42,953 nucleotides of DNA from Caldilineaceae bacterium SB0661_bin_32 (GCA_009841235.1 VXMH01000018.1:1-42953); one strand, 5' to 3'; positions 7,336-16,906 are shown, counted from the stretch's first letter. Numbers and translations are program-made. Notes: generated by a model not told the origin, from the sequence alone.

Positions 7336-8409
7336 ATGCCGGCCGCGACCCCGGAAGTCCGCTCAATCTATGATACGGACAGGGACCCGGCTCCCTTTGT
7401 CCCATTCATTCAAGCGGTAGGGCGCGGCGAGAAGCTGAAGCGCGATCTTACCTACGAGGAGTCAGTAGAGGCGCTACGCCAGATCGTCGAACAGACCTGC
7501 TCTCCAGCGCAGGCCGGCGCATTTCTGATTACGCAACGGGTCAAAGGCGAGGCTGTCGACGAGGTCCGGGGTTTTACTGTGCTCTTGCGGTCAGAAACAA
7601 TCACGCAGATTCGTCCCCGGGTCGAGGGGCTGCTCGATCTGGCTGTGCCCTATGACGGCAAGGTTAAGAGCGCGCAGCTTGCCCCCGCCATAGCAGTAGT
7701 TCTCGCCGAAGCCGGAATGCCGGTTGTCCTGCATGGCGATGAAGGCGTACCCACCAAGGAGGGCATCGGGCCGGGGCCGGTTCTGAGGGCACTGGGCATT
7801 GCCGACGACCTGGAGCCGGAAGCCGTCCGGTCAATGATCGAAGCGGTCGGCATCGGCTACCTGTCTGCCGAAAGATTCGCGCCGCGATGGCATGACCTGC
7901 TGCCGCTCCGCCGTCAGTTTGGCCTTCGGACTGTCCTCAACAGTGTCGAGAAACTCCTCAATCCGGCCAACGCCCCCTATCAGGTCAGCGGATTTTTCCA
8001 CGGAAACTACATCGAGCGCCTGCGCGCCGTGCAGACGGGCGCCGCGCGCAGCTTTATCATCCAGGGAGAGGAAGGCTCAGTCGAGATGGCCGTCGGCCGC
8101 AAGTCCCACGTTTTTGCAGAAGATGCCGCCAACGACCTTGTTCTGGATCCTGAAGCCCTCGGTCATACCGAGCGAGTACGCGTACCCGGCCCCGCAGACG
8201 CCGCAGGCCATGCCGAGCTCAATGCAAGGGTACTCGCATCAGAAGCGTGCGACGCGACCGAGCAGGTCTGCCTGACTGCCGGTGTCATTCTCCATCTCTT
8301 TGATCTGGCCCAGAGTGTTTCCGACGGGATAAGTCGCGCCAGGCGTATTATTGAGAGCGGCGCCGCGCGTGCCCGTTTGGAACGGGCCGCGGCGAAAAAC
8401 GCGGCATGA
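7336..8409 (+). CDS. TrpD2/YbiB-like protein (glycosyl transferase family 3 fold)
   Basis: Resembles anthranilate phosphoribosyltransferase-like proteins of the TrpD2/YbiB group. The N-terminal helical domain has the GRGEKLKRDLTYEESVEALRQI pattern, followed by an alpha/beta domain with PVVLHGDEGVPTKEG in place of the classical TrpD diphosphate loop GTGGD. TrpD2 proteins studied elsewhere bind nucleic acid and lack TrpD activity, so I do not call this a tryptophan gene. No other trp gene is nearby. At 357 aa it is close to full family length. AAGGA precedes the ATG by about 9 bases. It is the last gene of the siroheme reductase unit and converges on the CCA-adding enzyme gene. The pairing with a siroheme reductase is the notable point. 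Confidence 0.75.
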   Translation: MPAATPEVRSIYDTDRDPAPFVPFIQAVGRGEKLKRDLTYEESVEALRQIVEQTCSPAQAGAFLITQRVKGEAVDEVRGFTVLLRSETITQIRPRVEGLLDLAVPYDGKVKSAQLAPAIAVVLAEAGMPVVLHGDEGVPTKEGIGPGPVLRALGIADDLEPEAVRSMIEAVGIGYLSAERFAPRWHDLLPLRRQFGLRTVLNSVEKLLNPANAPYQVSGFFHGNYIERLRAVQTGAARSFIIQGEEGSVEMAVGRKSHVFAEDAANDLVLDPEALGHTERVRVPGPADAAGHAELNARVLASEACDATEQVCLTAGVILHLFDLAQSVSDGISRARRIIESGAARARLERAAAKNAA

Positions 8410-8445
8410 GCAGCAAGCAGATCCTGTCAGGAAGCATCTGTTAAC

Positions 8446-10098
8446 CTACTTCACCCCTCTCGCCAACAGCTCTCTTGCCAGCGCCACTGCCTCGTCTGAG
8501 TTTGCCACGGCGCCGGCCGCCTGCGCCTCCGACAGCTCCCGCATAATGGACCCCACAATCGGCCCCGGTTCCAACCCCAGACGCCTCATCAGCGCATGGC
8601 CATCCACCAGCGGCGCGACCGGATAGTCCGCCGGCCGTGAAAAGGCAAAGGAAAACAGCCCTTCCACGGCCTTGAGGAAACTTCCCCACTCTGCCCCTCG
8701 CTCCAGCCCTGTCGCCTGCAGATCCGAGATCGCCTGCAGCGTCACATCCAGCCCGTCGAGACGTTGCTGCGCGCCGCTCGATTGCAGGTGATGCTCAATC
8801 TGGCGCCCCGCCGTCACGCTGCCTGCATCGCGAAAAAACCGATACGCCGTCCGCGGACCGATGCTATTCTCAGCACGGGGAAGTGACTTGACCAGGTTGC
8901 GAGGTACGCTGTGCATCGAAGCCACCCGCTCAGCCAGCAGGACTTCACGCCTGCTGAAACGGAGCTGTGCAACGCGCCGGCCGGCTATCTCCGCGCTCAA
9001 CTGCTGGTGGCCGGCATGTGACTGTCGTTCGGCGCCGCCCCTGGAATCCGCGGCAAGCCTACCGGCCTTTCCCGTATCGTGCAGCAGTGCATGCCAGACC
9101 AGCCACCCGGCGCGGTCGTGGCCGGCCGCGATCTCCTCGCCGAAATGGGCGCGCAGCGGCTCTGCCCATGGTTCCAGAGATCCTCTCAGTTTACGGTCCT
9201 CCAGCGGCGAACCGCCGCGCAGCCAGTCTCGAAGTTCGGCAGCGCGGCGCGCCGTCAACAGGCTGTGGTCGTAGGCATCAAGGTGGTGGCGAGATGACTG
9301 CGTCACGCCTTGCAGTGCGCTGACCTCCGGCAACAGCTGGTCAAGCAGCCCGAGCGCATTCAACTCCCTGGCTCCGTCGTCCGGACGCGAACAGTCCAGC
9401 AACTTCCACAGTTCCTGCCGCAGACGTTCGGCGCTGACGCGAAGGACCGTCCCGGCCAGGTCAACGATCTGCCTTCGCGTTTCATCCTCAATCGTAAAGC
9501 CCAGCTGAGCAGCCAGGCGCACCGCGCGCAATAGCCTGATCGGGTCGTCGCGCAGACTCTCCTCCGATATGCGCCGCAGCCTGTACGACGTGATATCCGC
9601 AATGCCGCCGCACACGTCAATCAGCCGGGTTGGACTGTCCGCCGAAAGTTCCAGCGCCAGCGCATTGGCGCTGAAGTCACGCGCCAGCAGGTCGGACCGC
9701 AGGTCGCCTCGCAGTGCCGCGGCGTCACACTCGATTCGTCGACCGTCGCTGCCTTTCCCGATGAGGCGGGCGACGTCCCTCGCTTCGTCCAGGGGATAGT
9801 AGGCCCAGCCGAGCCTGTCCGCCGCGCGTCGCGCCAGGGGCAATACCGGCCCGTTCAGGACAAGGTCCAGGTCCGTTGTCGAGGCCGGGGCCCGATCGCG
9901 GGGGTAGGAAGCGCTGGCGCCGCTGTGAGCGTGCCCGTCTGAGTTCGCAAGCGCCCAGCCCGGAATCGAAGAGATGCCCAGCAGATGATCCCGCACCGCG
10001 CCGCCGACAATGTAGACCGGCGCTCGTTCCGCCATGAAGGCGTCGATCACCCGCGCGACTGCATCTCCTGATGGCCGGTTCGATTCAACTGCGTCCAT
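8446..10098 (-). CDS. cca: CCA tRNA nucleotidyltransferase / poly(A) polymerase family with HD domain
   Basis: Adds or repairs the 3' CCA of tRNA. Head domain: GGAVRD (32-37), catalytic DLD (76-78), RDFSANALAL (140-149) and the RRISEESLRDDPIRLLRAVR block (176-195). A C-terminal HD phosphohydrolase-like region has HALLHDTGK (His340-Asp341). The odd point is spacing. GGAVRD and the catalytic DLD are usually about ten residues apart, but here a segment of roughly 30 extra residues rich in Ser, Ala and His separates them. Nucleotidyl transfer could still work if it forms a surface loop. The start has no clear Shine-Dalgarno sequence, so translation may depend on the upstream ThDP gene that ends 61 bases earlier. 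The only tRNA in the window lacks encoded CCA. Confidence 0.85.
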   Translation of the reverse strand: MDAVESNRPSGDAVARVIDAFMAERAPVYIVGGAVRDHLLGISSIPGWALANSDGHAHSGASASYPRDRAPASTTDLDLVLNGPVLPLARRAADRLGWAYYPLDEARDVARLIGKGSDGRRIECDAAALRGDLRSDLLARDFSANALALELSADSPTRLIDVCGGIADITSYRLRRISEESLRDDPIRLLRAVRLAAQLGFTIEDETRRQIVDLAGTVLRVSAERLRQELWKLLDCSRPDDGARELNALGLLDQLLPEVSALQGVTQSSRHHLDAYDHSLLTARRAAELRDWLRGGSPLEDRKLRGSLEPWAEPLRAHFGEEIAAGHDRAGWLVWHALLHDTGKAGRLAADSRGGAERQSHAGHQQLSAEIAGRRVAQLRFSRREVLLAERVASMHSVPRNLVKSLPRAENSIGPRTAYRFFRDAGSVTAGRQIEHHLQSSGAQQRLDGLDVTLQAISDLQATGLERGAEWGSFLKAVEGLFSFAFSRPADYPVAPLVDGHALMRRLGLEPGPIVGSIMRELSEAQAAGAVANSDEAVALARELLARGVK

Positions 10099-10159
10099 GG
10101 CTGAAAGGGAAAGTGTTCAAGGCGAACGACGACGGAGTTCCATCGCAGTCATCTTGCCG

Positions 10160-11710
10160 TCAGATCATCGCCTCTATAAGCATCGGTCCCGGCTCTTCAA
10201 TCCCCCGGCCCAGCGCCCGGACGAAGGCATCGGCGGTCTCGACGCGGATCGCGGGAACGCCCATACCCTCGGAGATCGAGACCCAGTTCAACTCTGGAGA
10301 ATCAAGGCGCATCATCGCCTGGGCATGTGGACCTGGTTCAGCGTCGCCCCCCACATTCAGGAGTTCGCCCTGCAGAATGCGGTAACTGCGATTGGCGAAA
10401 ATGACGTTCACGACATTCAGCGACTCGCGCGCTTGCGTCCACAGGGCCTGCAAAGTGTACATGCCGGAGCCGTCGCCCTCCATGGCAAACACCTGCCGGT
10501 CCGGGCAGGCCGCGGCCGCCCCGGTGGCCGCCGGCAGGCCCTGGCCGATGGAGCCTCCTGTCACGTGAAGCCAGTCATGAGGCGGCGCCGTTTCGGTGTG
10601 GGGATACGCCTGCCGGCCGCAAGTGACCGACTCATCGGCGACGATTGCATTTTCCGGCATCAGTGCGCACAGAGCGGTCCAGGCCGCCTCCGGCGTGAGT
10701 TCGCCGGTCGGCAGGGCCGGGCGTTCCAATCGGGCTGCGGCAGTCGGAGTTGCCGGCGCGCCCAGCTCTTCATTCAACGCATCGAGCGCGGCGGGTACGT
10801 CCTCATCCTCGGAGGCGAGCAGATGGATGCCTGCGTCCGGCGGCGCCAGCCGGCTGGGGCTGTCCGGGTACGCAAAGAAGCCCACCGGGTCTTTGGCGCC
10901 GGCAAGAACGACATGGCGTGCGCCCGCCAACAGAGAGACAGCCTGATCGACAGGATAGGGCAGGCGAGCCAGGACAGGGCGGCCCGCGCCTCTCGCAACC
11001 CGCGCCGCAGCGCGATTGCCGACGACCCGGGCGTTTGCTCCCGCCGCGATCCGGCAGGCAAGTTCGCTGATCCCTGCGCTGCACATCACCTGATCGCCCA
11101 CGAGAAGGACCGTCTCTTCTCCCCGCCGCAGCAAACGGGCGATGGCTGAAATACGCGCCTCGGGGACGACGGCCCTCGGCGGCGCGCTCCGTGGGGGAGC
11201 CGGACCGTCCGCCGCTCCCCAAGCCGTATCCGCCGGCAGTATAAGTGTTGCCACCTGCCCCGGGGGCGTACAGGCCGCGGCGATGGCCTCGGCCCCGTCT
11301 TCGGCAACCGCGCGCGAATCGGGTGAGGTGCGCACCCAGCCCGAGACCGGCCGGGCCAGTCCCTCGATGTCAGATGTCAGCGGCGCGTCATACTGGAGGT
11401 GATAGGTCGCGTGATCCCCCACTATGTTGACGATCGGTGAGTGGGCCTTGCGCCCGTTGTGCAAATTGGAGATCCCGTTCCCCAGCCCTGGGCCCAGGTG
11501 CAGCAGCGTCGCCGCCGGCTTGCCGGTCATGCGGGCGTAGCCGTCCGCGCACCCGGTCGCAACACCCTCAAACAGGCAAAGAACCGAGTGCATCTCCGGC
11601 ACGGAGTCCAGCGCGGCGACAAAGTGCATCTCCGACGTGCCGGGATTCATGAAGCAGGTGTCCACACCGCCGTCATACAGCGTGCGAATGAGAGCCTGGG
11701 CGCCGTTCAT
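10160..11710 (-). CDS. Thiamine diphosphate-dependent enzyme, acetolactate synthase-like (first paralogue)
   Basis: ThDP-binding decarboxylase/carboligase fold of 516 aa. The conserved catalytic Glu is in LFEGVATGCADGYARM (Glu48). The cofactor diphosphate motif starts GDGSGMYTL at 412 and ends at the NRSY asparagine about 28 residues later. Opening residues NPGTSEMHFVAAL place it with the IlvB-like/benzoylformate decarboxylase-like group rather than true anabolic acetolactate synthase, and no small subunit gene is nearby. Substrate unknown. ATG 11710 has GGAG eight bases away; a TTG 18 bases earlier lacks one. It follows the DUF4129 gene by 59 bases, so it is probably read from the moxR operon, with no obvious functional link. 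Confidence 0.8.
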   Translation of the reverse strand: MNGAQALIRTLYDGGVDTCFMNPGTSEMHFVAALDSVPEMHSVLCLFEGVATGCADGYARMTGKPAATLLHLGPGLGNGISNLHNGRKAHSPIVNIVGDHATYHLQYDAPLTSDIEGLARPVSGWVRTSPDSRAVAEDGAEAIAAACTPPGQVATLILPADTAWGAADGPAPPRSAPPRAVVPEARISAIARLLRRGEETVLLVGDQVMCSAGISELACRIAAGANARVVGNRAAARVARGAGRPVLARLPYPVDQAVSLLAGARHVVLAGAKDPVGFFAYPDSPSRLAPPDAGIHLLASEDEDVPAALDALNEELGAPATPTAAARLERPALPTGELTPEAAWTALCALMPENAIVADESVTCGRQAYPHTETAPPHDWLHVTGGSIGQGLPAATGAAAACPDRQVFAMEGDGSGMYTLQALWTQARESLNVVNVIFANRSYRILQGELLNVGGDAEPGPHAQAMMRLDSPELNWVSISEGMGVPAIRVETADAFVRALGRGIEEPGPMLIEAMI

Positions 11711-11769
11711 AGGGAATACTCCGGACAAAGCGAATTAGAGAATCGGCAAGCAAACCGCTGCAAGCTGCG

Positions 11770-13362
11770 CTAGGAATCTTCTTCAGACGGGTCTGGCGCC
11801 AAGGCAGACTCGATCTCCCGCCAGGCCTCTTCAGCTGCCGAAGCGGTCTGCTCGGAAGGCGGCTCTTCACCATAACGGGCCTCGCCGTAAGCCGCGGTGA
11901 TGGTTTTCACCGGCGCCTCGTCAAAGCCGGGTTGGGCGGCCAGGCGCCCCCCATAGCTGCTGGGGGTCTCACCCTGCAATCTGGGCGCGCTTCGTGCCTG
12001 CGCGAGTGCCAGCAGCCGCTGGTAGATCGAGCGTATCAGACGGCGCGTGTCGCTCTCCCCTTCCAGCGACAGGTACGGGTCCGGTTCCTCCGGCGGAGGG
12101 CCGAACCGTGAACGCAGACGGGCCCACAGGTCGGCAAGCTGGGACTGCAACAGGCTGGCTGTCAGTATCGATTCGCGCACCTCGTCGTTCTCCTCTTCGG
12201 GACGGCTTTTCAACTGACGAAGAACGAGCATGAAAATGATGAATACGCCCGCTGCTGTCACAAGCAAAGCAACCCAGCGGAAGGGCTCGGGCATCGCTTC
12301 AACGACCCTCTCCGGCGGCTCCGGAAACGGCTCCTGGGTGGGAATCTCGCCAATCTCGGCACGCTCCGTCTCCTGAGAACGGTCGCCGAACAGGCTGCGC
12401 AGCAGGCGTATCAGATACTCAACGATCAGGAAGATCGGGTAGGCGACGATTGTGATGATCCAGATGAGAACTGTGCTGACCCCCTGCCAGATCAGCCCCA
12501 GGGCCTTCCAAAGTATGGCAGCGTCTTCCGGCTGAATGATCAACCCCACCAGCAGGGCCATTCCCAGCATGACGAAGATCGTCAGCCCGATTCCGGCCAT
12601 CCAGCCGCGGTTGGGACGCAGTCTGGCTACGCGCGCGCGGCGTCTCCACCCGCCCGATTTCCCAAGGTTGGCAACACCCATCCCTGCCAGTCCGGAGGCC
12701 GCAAAGAGTAGTATCAGCCAAATGGAGTTGGAAAGCTGGCCGCCGGCCGACATGAATGGGGCCGCTGCCGCGTCAGATTGCTCAATCGCCGGGACCGGAG
12801 GAACGATCCAGGCAAACAGGGCCAGTGCGGCGCCGCCCGAGAGAAACGCCCTCCAGATCTCATCGTGGCGGTACTGGCCGTGCCCGTCCAGCGCGCCCCG
12901 CAGCCAGAGAAAAACACCCAGGAGCAGAAAAAGCAGCGTGCCGGGAACTTCGATCGGGACCGCGTCCCAATAGATCAGATCGTACCCTGCGGCTATCAGC
13001 CAGCGCAGGTCCACCAGCCAGAATTCCGGTCGCAGGAAGCGCAGCCACAGCAGAAGCAGGATCGCCGCAAATCCAAATATTGCAATCTGCTGCCGTATCT
13101 GATTCGTCCTGCGAAAATCCCTGCGCTCAGCCAGAGTCGGCATCGACCAGCGTGCGAAGGTAAAGCTGATTATTGGCAGGACGATCACCATCCAGGGGTA
13201 CATCAGAGGCGCAGAGAGGGAGGGAGACAGAAACCCCTGCAGCAAGAGCATCCAGGGCCAGATCCAGCAGAAGCGCATGATACCGACAAGCGCCGGCAGC
13301 AGCCCGCCGTCCACGATGTTCCACTCTTTATGGTCCCACGGCAGGGCAAAAGTCGAATTCAT
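11770..13362 (-). CDS. Polytopic membrane protein with C-terminal DUF4129 domain
   Basis: 530 aa with about ten hydrophobic segments over residues 20-390, then a cytoplasmic or extracytoplasmic DUF4129-like tail (about 400-520) with the pattern RRLIRSIYQRLLALAQ and TPSSYGGRL. It lacks a transglutaminase Cys-His-Asp core, so it is the membrane partner only. Its start ATG shares one base with the stop of the DUF58 gene (TGATG), so translation is coupled. moxR, DUF58 and DUF4129/transglutaminase genes occur together in many bacteria as a membrane-associated complex of uncertain role, probably in envelope or protein maturation. Confidence 0.85.
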   Translation of the reverse strand: MNSTFALPWDHKEWNIVDGGLLPALVGIMRFCWIWPWMLLLQGFLSPSLSAPLMYPWMVIVLPIISFTFARWSMPTLAERRDFRRTNQIRQQIAIFGFAAILLLLWLRFLRPEFWLVDLRWLIAAGYDLIYWDAVPIEVPGTLLFLLLGVFLWLRGALDGHGQYRHDEIWRAFLSGGAALALFAWIVPPVPAIEQSDAAAAPFMSAGGQLSNSIWLILLFAASGLAGMGVANLGKSGGWRRRARVARLRPNRGWMAGIGLTIFVMLGMALLVGLIIQPEDAAILWKALGLIWQGVSTVLIWIITIVAYPIFLIVEYLIRLLRSLFGDRSQETERAEIGEIPTQEPFPEPPERVVEAMPEPFRWVALLVTAAGVFIIFMLVLRQLKSRPEEENDEVRESILTASLLQSQLADLWARLRSRFGPPPEEPDPYLSLEGESDTRRLIRSIYQRLLALAQARSAPRLQGETPSSYGGRLAAQPGFDEAPVKTITAAYGEARYGEEPPSEQTASAAEEAWREIESALAPDPSEEDS

Positions 13363-14576
13363 CAGTCAGTATCGTTTTCGACGGTCAGGTCGCTCAACGC
13401 CTGTTCCGACAGCTTCTGGTAAGCGACCCCGGGGATAGCTCTTTCGAGCGTCAGGCCGCCGATTCCCAGCAGCGTGACGGCAAATCCCCGACGCTGCAGA
13501 TCGATGAGCACACGGCGCAGGTTATCAGACAGCGTCGCGCTCACCAGCACGATCGAAGTCCCGATGCGCAGGTGGTCGGCCTCCTGTTGCAAGACCCTTT
13601 CAATCGTCGTATGCGGCACACCCACACAGTAGGCCAGCGCCTCCAGGACGCTGGTAAGCTGCCTCGGGTGTGCGCCGGGCAATACGCGCACACGCCTGCC
13701 CGCGTACATCATGCTGTTGGCGAAAACACCGAACTCCTCGCCTTGCATCTGCGCCCACCGGGCAATGGAGGCGCCGACGCTGATGGCAAACTCCCGCAGC
13801 GCCGGGTCGACCCCTTCGAAGCGGTGTTGAAAGGTTCGTATATTGACAAAGATTGCCAGTGGGCGCGAAGCGGAAGGTTCGAACAGCTTTGTCTGAAGTT
13901 CCTGGCGGCGTGCCGTCGCCTTCCAGTGGATGTAGCGAAAGTTGTCGCCGGGCAGATACTCGCGTACGCCGCTCAACCGCAGTGGGTCTTCGATCAGTCG
14001 GTTTCGACTCTCGTGATCGCCAAATGGGTGGCGGGCCTCGAGACCCAGTTCGGGCAGTGTATACATTCGGGGATAGACCAGAAGCAGCGAGGTAGCCGGA
14101 TCCTCCAGGAACTGGCTGCGGAATCCAAAAATGTCGCCGCAGATGAGCTGCACCGGTCCGAATCTCCAGGCGCCCCGCTGGGTACCGGTAACGGTATAGC
14201 GGCGAATGACCCTTTGGTAGATGCCGAGTGAGAAGAGGTTGACGAGAACGCGGCGCGTGGGCAGATAGTGCCTCGCCCGCTCTTCTGGCTCCAGGTCGAG
14301 GGCGACGGGAATGTCGTCTTCGCACCGCAGCCAGGCAAGCGGCAGCGGTTTGGCGTTGGTCACCTCCAGATGAAGATCAGTCCTTTCGCCGAAAAAGACG
14401 TGGTCGACGTCGAACCGGCGCCTGTAGGTCACCTCGGAAAGACTGTAGCGGCTCCAAAGCCAGACGACGAGCCCCAGCAGGCCGAGGATCAGCGCCATCG
14501 TAAAGATCAGGCTGTTGCGCGTGGAAAGCGCCAGAATCAATATAGCAGCCGCGGCGGTCCAGCCAGCGCGCCCCAT
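13362..14576 (-). CDS. DUF58 domain protein, MoxR partner
   Basis: 404 aa with two N-terminal membrane helices (about 10-30 and 30-45), a beta-rich middle, and the DUF58 signature GVREYLPGDNFRYIHWKATA around residue 205. The region after it resembles a von Willebrand A-like fold, usual in partners of MoxR ATPases. It overlaps both neighbours by one base through TGATG junctions. Likely a membrane-bound adaptor or substrate receptor of the MoxR ATPase encoded just upstream (known for the family by association, inferred here). Confidence 0.9.
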   Translation of the reverse strand: MGRAGWTAAAAILILALSTRNSLIFTMALILGLLGLVVWLWSRYSLSEVTYRRRFDVDHVFFGERTDLHLEVTNAKPLPLAWLRCEDDIPVALDLEPEERARHYLPTRRVLVNLFSLGIYQRVIRRYTVTGTQRGAWRFGPVQLICGDIFGFRSQFLEDPATSLLLVYPRMYTLPELGLEARHPFGDHESRNRLIEDPLRLSGVREYLPGDNFRYIHWKATARRQELQTKLFEPSASRPLAIFVNIRTFQHRFEGVDPALREFAISVGASIARWAQMQGEEFGVFANSMMYAGRRVRVLPGAHPRQLTSVLEALAYCVGVPHTTIERVLQQEADHLRIGTSIVLVSATLSDNLRRVLIDLQRRGFAVTLLGIGGLTLERAIPGVAYQKLSEQALSDLTVENDTD

Positions 14577-15673
14577 CAGTCTGAAAGAGAGGTGCGCTCG
14601 TCGGCCGGTGGGCCGTTGACCGAAGCTCCCGGGGAAACGGCTGCCTCCAGCTCCTGCTCCAAGTCAGTGCCGAATGCGCCGACTACGTCAGCCGATTCCG
14701 TCTGGGCAGGGCCTTCCTGCCAGTTCTCCTCAACCGGGACCGGCACAGCGTGAATAATGCCTTCCAGAACCTTGGCGACGGAAGTGCCGTGCAAACGTGT
14801 GTCGGGGCCGGGGATTAACCGGTGGCGGAGAACGGGCGGGGCAAGCTGCTGAATATCATCCGGCGTAACGTAGGACCGCCCCCGGATCGCGGCCAGCGCC
14901 TGTACCGTGCGGTAGAAGGCAAGACTGCCGCGCGGGCTGACGCCCAGATCGAGCGCACTGTCGACGCGCGTTGCCTGGACCAGGTCGAGGAGATAGTCCT
15001 CCAGGACCGGGTGAACGAAAACATCACGGCAGATTGTTACAGCCCGCCGGATGTCGTCCGCCTGGACGATAGCCTTGACGCGGGAAAGAGGATTGTCTGC
15101 GCGAAAACGGTGCAGGATCAGGCGCTCCTCTTCACGCTCAGGATAGCCCAGCGCCAGCTGAATCAGGAAGCGGTCCATCTGCGCCTCAGGCAGTGGGAAA
15201 GTTCCTGCAAGTTCGACCGGATTCTGCGTTGCCATCAGGAAAAACGGGTAGGGAAGCGCATGGCTGATGCCATCGACGGTAACGTGCCGCTCTTCCATCG
15301 CTTCCAACATTGCGCTCTGTGTACGCGGACCGGCGCGGTTGATCTCGTCTGCGAGGACAATTCCTGCCAGAATCGGGCCGGGACGGTATTCGAAGTCGTC
15401 CGTCTTGCGGTTATAGACGCTGACGCCAACGATGTCGGAGGGGAGCAGGTCGGGCGTGAACTGGATTCGTTGAAAGCTGATACCCAGAGAAGCGGCAAGT
15501 GTCTTCGCCAGCATCGTCTTGCCAATGCCGGGTACGTCCTCCAGCAGCACGTGGCCTTCGCAGAAAAGGGCCACCAGCAGCTGATCAACAACCTCGTCCT
15601 TGCCTACGATCACCTGGCCTACGTTTTCCCGTAGCCGTTGCGCAAGGTCCTGTACAAAGGCGATGTCTGTCAT
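14576..15673 (-). CDS. MoxR-family AAA+ ATPase
   Basis: 365 aa. The Walker A motif is DVPGIGKT (46-53), the Walker B motif VLADE (106-110), and the family signature INRAGPRTQSAMLEAMEE follows it. The sensor-containing segment ATQNPVELAGTFPLPEAQMDRF is typical of MoxR. The C-terminal 40 residues are a low-complexity tail. GAGGAG precedes the ATG well. First gene of a tightly coupled operon with DUF58 and DUF4129 genes. MoxR ATPases act as chaperone-like remodelers of protein complexes. A promoter with a leader of about 175 bases lies at 15856-15884. Confidence 0.93.
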   Translation of the reverse strand: MTDIAFVQDLAQRLRENVGQVIVGKDEVVDQLLVALFCEGHVLLEDVPGIGKTMLAKTLAASLGISFQRIQFTPDLLPSDIVGVSVYNRKTDDFEYRPGPILAGIVLADEINRAGPRTQSAMLEAMEERHVTVDGISHALPYPFFLMATQNPVELAGTFPLPEAQMDRFLIQLALGYPEREEERLILHRFRADNPLSRVKAIVQADDIRRAVTICRDVFVHPVLEDYLLDLVQATRVDSALDLGVSPRGSLAFYRTVQALAAIRGRSYVTPDDIQQLAPPVLRHRLIPGPDTRLHGTSVAKVLEGIIHAVPVPVEENWQEGPAQTESADVVGAFGTDLEQELEAAVSPGASVNGPPADERTSLSD

Positions 15674-15855
15674 GTATGCTCCTCAATCGACAACGGCTCC
15701 GGAAATGCCCAGGTGAAGTCGACGAAAGGACAAGTGGCCTGTTGACCCTGACAGTCAAGAGTCCCGACAGGACGGCTATGCCGCACGGGGCTGTCAGAGA
15801 AGCCATGTAATAGCGTATCTGCAACAAGCGGTCAGTTCAAGCCTGCAATTGAGGG

Positions 15856-15884
15856 AGTATAACAGCGGGCCGACTGAACGCCAA
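15856..15884 (-). promoter_or_regulatory. Promoter of the moxR operon
   Basis: On the minus strand TTGGCG (15879-15884) and TATACT (15856-15861) are exactly 17 bases apart. It lies between the stop of the upstream D-2-hydroxyacid dehydrogenase gene (15944) and moxR, so the moxR operon has its own start. The 175-base leader includes CTGACAG (15748-15754) and its complement CTGTCAG (15791-15797), a loose inverted repeat. Confidence 0.6.
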
Positions 15885-15943
15885 AGGAGAAGGGTTCGGT
15901 TATGGCCGCAAAGAGGGCGGCGACACCAACGAACTGCCGCCGC

Positions 15944-16906
15944 TTACAGTGTGATTTCGGACAGCGGCTCCTCGCCCGCCCAGACTCGCTGAAGGTTCTT
16001 GAAGATGAATATCCCGCGGCGCTGCCACGTATCGTAGGTGACCCCGGCAATATGCGGTGAGAGAATCACGTTATCCAATTGCAGAATCGGATTGCCCGGG
16101 TCTGTCGGTTCGTCCTTGAGAACGTCCAATCCTGCGGCCTGGATTTTGCCGCTGTTCAGAGCGTCGATCAGAGCGTCTTCGTCCACAACCGGGCCGCGAC
16201 AGGTATTGACGAGGATCGCGCTGGACTTCATCCGCGCCAACGCCTCCGGGCCGATGAGATGACGGGTCTGGTCATTTAGCGGCACGTGCAAGGTGACAAT
16301 ATCGGACCTCTCCAACAACTCGCCCAATGAGACCCTCTCAACCTGCAAATCGCGTTCCGCTGCGGCCGGAACGGGGAAAGGGTCGAAGTAGATTACATTG
16401 GCCTGGAAGGGGACCAGCCTCCTGGCCACCTCTTTGCCAATGTGACCGAGGCCGACAATGCCAACCGTCTTACCGTGAACTGTGAAGGTCGTCATTCCAC
16501 TGTCGATATCCTTCCAACCTTGGTTGCGCACGTTGCGGTCCATCTCCGTCAACCGGCGGTAGACGCTCAGAATGAGGGCCAAGGTGTGCTCCGCTACGTC
16601 GATCGAGTTTGTGCCGCCGTTGTTGGCCAGTGGAATCTCCAGCTCTGACAGCAGCTCGAGCGGCATGCGATCGAAACCGGCGCTCACAAGCTGGACCAAC
16701 TTCAGGCGCTCCGCCGCCCGCAGTACGGCTTCTTCCAGGTCGCCGGGAAAGAGGATCAGGAAGTCTGCATCGGAGGCTAAGCTGGCCTTTTCCTCCGCCG
16801 GCAGTTCATATGGTTGCACGGATACATCCCACTCCCGGGGCGCCGGGGCAATGACCTGCTGGGCCAGCTCACCGGCCAGATCAGTGAAGAAAATTACTTT
16901 GGGCAT
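15944..16906 (-). CDS. D-2-hydroxyacid dehydrogenase (NAD(P)-dependent)
   Basis: 320 aa, full family length. The Rossmann motif GLGHIG is at 152-157. The catalytic triad of the family is visible: Arg237 in NTCRGPV, Glu266 in DEPTD and His285 in SPHIAG. It interconverts a 2-keto acid and a D-2-hydroxyacid (glyoxylate/hydroxypyruvate/phosphoglycerate-type); substrate not deducible. An AGGA lies about 8 bases before the ATG. It is the last gene of a minus-strand run with an amidohydrolase, an enolase-superfamily enzyme and a DapA-family lyase, so it may reduce a keto-acid or aldehyde-acid product of that route. Confidence 0.9.
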   Translation of the reverse strand: MPKVIFFTDLAGELAQQVIAPAPREWDVSVQPYELPAEEKASLASDADFLILFPGDLEEAVLRAAERLKLVQLVSAGFDRMPLELLSELEIPLANNGGTNSIDVAEHTLALILSVYRRLTEMDRNVRNQGWKDIDSGMTTFTVHGKTVGIVGLGHIGKEVARRLVPFQANVIYFDPFPVPAAAERDLQVERVSLGELLERSDIVTLHVPLNDQTRHLIGPEALARMKSSAILVNTCRGPVVDEDALIDALNSGKIQAAGLDVLKDEPTDPGNPILQLDNVILSPHIAGVTYDTWQRRGIFIFKNLQRVWAGEEPLSEITL

